In this document: in pieces, positions 22,375-22,901 of the stretch
Layout of the letters: every line of letters starts with the position of its first letter
How positions within the stretch are numbered: the stretch's first letter is position 1
Assembly (NCBI GenBank): GCA_964627505.1
Contig: CAZVKB010000038.1
Location: 1-22,901 of the forward strand
DNA: 22,901 nucleotides
From: JACJWR01 sp964627505
GTDB lineage: Bacteria > Actinomycetota > Actinomycetes > S36-B12 > UBA10799
Direction: 5' to 3'
Position numbers and translations under genes: made by a program
Notes under the pieces: model-generated
Databases searched by the model: none
The model's input: the letters and a program-made list of their open reading frames with translations, nothing else
What the model was told of the DNA's origin: nothing

Positions 22375-22755
22375 GTGGATGAACTGGAACGCCTATCCAA
22401 AGGTAAGTACCTCTCACTGACGACATACCGCAAGACCGGTGAAGGGGTAGCGACGCCGGTGTGGGTGGTCCGAAACGGCGACCATCTGTACGTCACCACA
22501 CAAGCCGACAGCGGTAAGGTCAAGCGCCTGCGGAACAACCCACAGGTATCCCTGGCGCCGTGCGATGCGCGCGGCAAACTCACTGGGCCGGCCGTGTCCG
22601 GCACCGTCAATCTGCTGGATCCGGCAGCGAGCAAGCGGGTCGCAGATCAGGTGATGAAGCGCTACGGATTCACCGGACGGCTGATCGGATTGGCGAATCG
22701 TTTGCGCCGGGGTTCGTCGGAGTCGATCGGACTGGAGATCACGCCAGAGAGTTGA
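22375..22755 (+). CDS. PPOX-class F420-dependent oxidoreductase (Rv2061-like)
   Basis: This 126-residue protein has the split beta-barrel flavin/F420-binding pattern: KYLSLTTYRKTGEGVATPVW, VVRNGDHLYVTTQADSGKVKRLRNNPQVSLAPCDARGKLTG. This is typical of the small F420-dependent PPOX enzymes named after Rv2061. They use deazaflavin F420 to reduce small conjugated substrates; the substrate is unknown. Length agrees with the family. It is divergent from the ssb-like gene across 150 bases. The GTG start gives the usual short N-terminus before the first strand and has a leaderless -10. Confidence 0.85.
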   Translation: MDELERLSKGKYLSLTTYRKTGEGVATPVWVVRNGDHLYVTTQADSGKVKRLRNNPQVSLAPCDARGKLTGPAVSGTVNLLDPAASKRVADQVMKRYGFTGRLIGLANRLRRGSSESIGLEITPES

Positions 22756-22808
22756 AGCAGCGCATCCCAGCCGACGTTCTGCCAGGGATAGAATCAGTCT
22801 GCGTTCAC

Positions 22809-22831
22809 AACGGCTCCAAGGCCGAGCCGTT
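22809..22831 (+). terminator. Candidate intrinsic terminator after the PPOX gene
   Basis: AACGGCTC at 22809-22816 is an exact reverse complement of GAGCCGTT at 22824-22831, with a 7-base loop, then TTCGG. The stem is 8 bp and ends in a short T stretch. It lies 54 bases after the PPOX stop and 19 bases before tRNA-Arg. A TAGAAT hexamer at 22789-22794 could instead start tRNA transcription, which would place this hairpin in the tRNA leader. Confidence 0.5.
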
Positions 22832-22849
22832 TCGGCTGCAATTCCGCCA

Positions 22850-22901
22850 GCGCCCGTAGCTCAATGGATAGAGCAACCGGTTTCTACCCGGTCGGTTGGG
22901 G
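22850..22901 (+). tRNA. tRNA-Arg(UCU), 5' part, cut by the window edge
   Basis: The sequence starts GCGCCCG (5' acceptor strand), then TAGCTCAATGGATAGAGC, a standard D arm. The anticodon stem ACCGG/CCGGT closes the loop TTTCTAC, giving anticodon TCT, which reads AGA. The T arm and 3' end are outside the window. Confidence 0.92.

Noticed and set aside
1..22901. tRNA genes at both edges, as in an integrated element flanked by attachment sites
   Set aside because: The tRNAs are of different type (Gly and Arg), no integrase, transposase or phage gene is present, and the genes between are mostly conserved core genes.

Overview
The window reads as a chromosomal segment from a high-GC Gram-positive actinobacterium. 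The lineage evidence is a mycothiol-dependent nitroreductase of the Rv2466c type, a CtaJ-like/DUF5130 pair, a group II truncated haemoglobin (GlbO), an F420-type PPOX protein, an actinobacterial 730-residue MalQ, and many starts that look leaderless. A run of 26 Ns at 19897-19922 shows this is a scaffolded draft or metagenome assembly. tRNA pieces lie at both edges: the 3' part of tRNA-Gly(UCC) on the left and the 5' part of tRNA-Arg(UCU) on the right.

Layout, left to right. 1-1900: tRNA-Gly, a small membrane-anchored protein (+), then convergent to it a seven- or eight-helix membrane protein (-) and a proline-rich TM2 protein (-). 1990-6100: Rv2466c-like nitroreductase (-), divergent PepN aminopeptidase (+), then DUF5130 and a CtaJ-like small membrane protein (both -, overlapping). 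6180-10070: a minus-strand operon lapA-like, amidase, malQ, with a 5-nt gap and then a 31-nt overlap. 10150-15540: plus-strand genes, a short leaderless upstream ORF coupled to an MscS channel, an SDR-DUF2867 protein, a stand-alone TipAS-domain protein, glbO and the GH13 alpha-glucosidase aglA. 15585-22224: a minus-strand run in the transcriptional order ssb-like gene, ettA, hot-dog thioesterase, a conserved 224-residue protein, and a 997-residue membrane protein with an N-terminal zinc ribbon. 22375-22901: an F420-dependent PPOX-fold protein and tRNA-Arg.

From memory of the M. tuberculosis map, much of this follows the block Rv2466c, pepN (Rv2467), Rv2468c, a small neighbour, glbO (Rv2470), aglA (Rv2471), Rv2474c, Rv2475c, ettA (Rv2477c), Rv2478c. 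The malQ/amidase/lapA/mscS/SDR/TipAS stretch replaces what lies between the DUF5130 pair and glbO there. Most genes look like conserved housekeeping or core accessory functions: maltodextrin metabolism by MalQ and AglA, peptide turnover by PepN, oxidase accessory proteins, translation control by EttA, and ssDNA binding.

The most notable signal is in gene starts. Genes that seem to begin transcription units carry a TANNNT or CANNCT hexamer 6-7 nt before ATG/GTG and no Shine-Dalgarno, whereas most genes inside operons have a strong Shine-Dalgarno or overlap their upstream neighbour. One such leaderless start encodes a 14-residue arginine-rich peptide whose stop overlaps the mscS start as ATGA. 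I did not find a convincing new defence system, mobile element or CRISPR array.
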